From: Oscillospiraceae bacterium
GTDB lineage: Bacteria > Bacillota > Clostridia > Oscillospirales > Oscillospiraceae
Reading direction: 5' to 3'
DNA length: 17,707 nt
NCBI GenBank assembly: GCA_017435245.1
Contig: JAFSFK010000187.1
Span: 1 to 17,707, forward strand
This document shows positions 15,194 to 17,707 of the stretch, piece by piece. A model generated the notes under the pieces. It was not told where the DNA came from. It worked only from the letters and a program-made list of their open reading frames with translations, and did no database searches. Both the position numbers and the translations under genes were made by a program. Positions within the stretch are counted from its first letter, which is position 1, and each line of letters starts with the position of its first letter.

Positions 15194-15240
15194 GTAATAT
15201 CTGCTTTCGCTTTCGCATATCCTTTTGTGAGATCATTTGC

Positions 15241-15248
15241 AAAGGAGG
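15241..15248 (+). promoter_or_regulatory. Shine-Dalgarno site pointing to a non-ATG start
   Basis: AAAGGAGG is a near-perfect site. In the frame of the following gene the codon at ideal spacing (7 bases) is ATA at 15256. The next in-frame standard starts, TTG 15271 and ATG 15274, are 22 and 25 bases away. An ATG at 15249 touches the site but opens only a four-codon frame (MRNI) ending at 15263. Confidence 0.7.
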
Positions 15249-15255
15249 ATGCGTA

Positions 15256-16173
15256 ATATTTAAGCGGGTTTTGATGTGGATATGTATGCTTGCGCTGCTG
15301 TTACCGGGGGTACAGGTGTTTGCGCAGGAAGCACCGCCGGAGGAGCTGTATTTGACCCAAGCCGGAAGCAGGACTTGCACATTATGCTCGGCAACTATGA
15401 TGCTGCGCAGCTGTATGTACAAACTAGGAGACGACCGGTGGCAGCAGGTGACTGAGGATTCGGTGGCGGTTTCAGCCTGGACAAGCGAGGGGATGTATTG
15501 GAACTGGAGCTATAGTATTGGAGATAACACTGTAAATGTTGCGCAGCAGGGCTGCAGCGGCATCACGGAGGAGAATCTTAGGGATGTGTTGGACGAGCAT
15601 CCGGAAGGGATCGTGCTGTACTGCGGCGGCAGCGCACCCCACGCAGTGTTTCTGAGTGACTATGAAGATGATGTGTTCTACTGTGCTGACCCGGCGATGG
15701 GCTACGCCGAAAAACGGATAACCCTGGCAGAGTCCCTGTTGGGAGACCGTCACGGTGGACAGGCTCAGATCCTCTCGGCAGTCAGCGCCTACTGGTACGT
15801 TTCATCCCATAATATTGAAGATCAAAGCTATCTTGCCGGGTGCAAGGAATATCCCACCGATTGCCGCATCCGTGTCCGTTGGGACGGGGACGCTGTGAGC
15901 CTGCCTTGTCCGGAGGGGCAGGAGGATTCCCAAAAGGTATTCCGGATCCATAGCGGAGACCATTTTAAGGCCAGTGCTTTTTTGATCAACAGGGATGGCC
16001 AGTACTGGTACCGGGTGGGGGAGGATGTGTACATCAGTGCGATTGATGCCCGGTGTGTTCCTGCGGTGGAACAACCGCTGCCCGACATACGACCGGAAAC
16101 CGATATACAGGAGAATACAGATGTTGTGCTTCTTCTTTTAGAACCCGAAATTCCTCCTAAAAATACAAAATAA
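15256..16173 (+). CDS. Exported C39-like cysteine-peptidase-fold protein with SH3-like tail
   Basis: About 305 residues if read from ATA 15256. That start gives a classical signal peptide: FKR, then a hydrophobic stretch from VLMWICMLALLL, and a likely cleavage after VFA before QEA. Starting at ATG 15274 would remove the positive charges. The mature part resembles Peptidase_C39_2/papain-like domains. Gln-rich LTQAG precedes TCTLCSATMMLR (candidate nucleophile Cys41; Cys44 nearby), followed by APHAVFL (His129) and FYCADP (Asp145), a plausible Cys-His-Asp triad. Residues about 185-275 look like a bacterial SH3 domain (IRVRWDG, RIHSGDHFKASAFLINRDGQYWYRVG, EDVYIS; split here). There are no cell-wall repeats or sortase motif. 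No confident promoter is seen. Substrate unknown; it could be inactive or a peptidoglycan/peptide hydrolase. Confidence 0.72.
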   Translation: MFKRVLMWICMLALLLPGVQVFAQEAPPEELYLTQAGSRTCTLCSATMMLRSCMYKLGDDRWQQVTEDSVAVSAWTSEGMYWNWSYSIGDNTVNVAQQGCSGITEENLRDVLDEHPEGIVLYCGGSAPHAVFLSDYEDDVFYCADPAMGYAEKRITLAESLLGDRHGGQAQILSAVSAYWYVSSHNIEDQSYLAGCKEYPTDCRIRVRWDGDAVSLPCPEGQEDSQKVFRIHSGDHFKASAFLINRDGQYWYRVGEDVYISAIDARCVPAVEQPLPDIRPETDIQENTDVVLLLLEPEIPPKNTK

Positions 16174-16175
16174 TA

Positions 16176-16203
16176 TTGACAATTCCTGCTTTTGTGATAG
16201 AAT
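16176..16203 (+). promoter_or_regulatory. Promoter of the alaS leader
   Basis: A perfect TTGACA (16176-16181), a 16-base spacer and TAGAAT (16198-16203). Transcription would start near 16210, just before the T-box structure, leaving a leader of about 250 bases. The promoter begins 3 bases after the stop of the upstream gene. Confidence 0.8.
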
Positions 16204-16223
16204 AACAAAGATATGCAAAGGCA

Positions 16224-16432
16224 ATGCGGAAACCAAGAAGTAAAGTAGCTTTTCAGCGAGAGGGGATTGGTGAGAGCCCTCAAAGCCTGCAGCTTCCAGC
16301 CACTTCCAAGCCGCCCGGGAGGACCGGGACGGGCGCTCCCGTTACAGAGCTTCTAAGATGTTGGCTTGCCAACGAATTAGGGTGGTACCGCGATCAACTT
16401 CGCCCCTATATGTGGGCGGGGTTTATTTTTTT
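16224..16432 (+). promoter_or_regulatory. T-box riboswitch (tRNA-Ala sensing) upstream of alaS
   Basis: Uncharged tRNA-Ala binding stabilises an antiterminator and lets transcription into alaS. Stem I is closed by GCGG (16226-16229) with CCGC (16311-16314). It contains GAAGT/ACTTC (16237-16241 with 16302-16306), GCTTT/AAAGC (16248-16252 with 16282-16286) and a distal GAGGG/CCCTC hairpin with ATTGGTGAGAG. The specifier loop (16287-16301) holds alanine codons GCA, GCT and GCC. GCC at 16299-16301, followed by A before the lower stem, is my preferred specifier. Stem III is GTTGGC/GCCAAC (16360-16373). The conserved T-box TGGTACCGCG is at 16383-16392. The antiterminator pairs AGGG (16379-16382) with CCCT (16404-16407) and GCG (16390-16392) with CGC (16401-16403), leaving the 7-base bulge TGGTACC. 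Its TGGT matches the ACCA end of tRNA-Ala. Confidence 0.95.
16396..16432 (+). terminator. T-box-controlled terminator before alaS
   Basis: AACTTCGCCC (16396-16405) pairs with GGGCGGGGTT (16414-16423), including two G-T pairs, around an 8-base loop. TA and seven T follow (to 16432). Its left arm contains the CGCCCCT needed by the antiterminator, so the two structures are mutually exclusive. Confidence 0.9.
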
Positions 16433-16461
16433 GTTAGTATTTAATTATGGAGGTTATTCCA

Positions 16462-17707
<1,246 letters not shown>

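Noticed and set aside
15192..15221. Possible promoter for the C39-like gene (TTGTAA with CATATC)
   Set aside because: The -10 match is poor and the -35 overlaps the T-run of the preceding terminator. I cannot call a promoter here with confidence.
15249..15263. Leader peptide MRNI before the C39-like gene
   Set aside because: Its ATG touches the SD with no spacing, so efficient initiation is unlikely. It is noted only as part of the start-codon puzzle.
14445..16173. A bacteriocin or peptide-export system made of the small protein, the membrane protein and the C39-like protein
   Set aside because: There is no ABC transporter, no double-glycine precursor and no modification enzyme. A strong terminator separates the membrane-protein gene from the C39-like gene, and the small protein is tied to pepF instead.

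Overview
The window reads as chromosomal core sequence from a low-to-medium GC Gram-positive bacterium, most likely a gut-type Clostridia (Oscillospiraceae/Ruminococcaceae-like; this placement is inference). The grounds are a PolC-type replicative polymerase, an alanine T-box leader, strong Shine-Dalgarno sites, TTGACA/TATAAT-type promoters and the gene order pyrH-frr-uppS-cdsA-dxr-rseP-ispG-polC. Nearly every gene is intact and recognisable. I found no prophage, insertion sequence, CRISPR array or defence system.

Layout: (1) 1-138, minus strand: the N-terminus of glutaminyl-tRNA synthetase, cut by the window edge. (2) 139-344: a divergent control region with a promoter in each direction and a 21-bp dyad between them. 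(3) 345-11644, plus strand: one tightly packed operon of nine genes. They are pyrH (UMP kinase), frr (ribosome recycling), uppS (undecaprenyl-PP synthase), cdsA (CDP-diacylglycerol synthase), dxr (MEP pathway), rseP (site-2 protease), ispG (MEP pathway), polC (replicative DNA polymerase) and a uridine-phosphorylase-like gene. Isoprenoid precursor supply (dxr, ispG) sits with its main envelope consumer (uppS), with phospholipid precursor supply (cdsA), and with nucleotide, translation and replication genes. (4) 11637-12536, minus strand: an EamA/DMT permease converging on the operon. Both genes end inside one shared hairpin. (5) 12590-14708, plus strand: oligoendopeptidase F (pepF) followed one base later by a small conserved-looking protein of unknown function. 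(6) 14745-15146: an AT-rich gene for a small four-helix membrane protein, closed by a clear terminator. (7) 15256-16173: an exported C39-like cysteine-peptidase-fold protein with an SH3-like tail; its best-placed initiation codon is ATA. (8) 16176-16440: promoter, T-box riboswitch and terminator controlling alaS, whose 5' part (16462-17707) runs off the window.

The parts most worth a second look are the unusual start of the C39-like gene, the palindrome that encodes the C-termini of two convergent genes, the two dyads in divergent promoter regions, and the two small genes of unknown function after pepF. I did not find a convincing undescribed multi-gene system.
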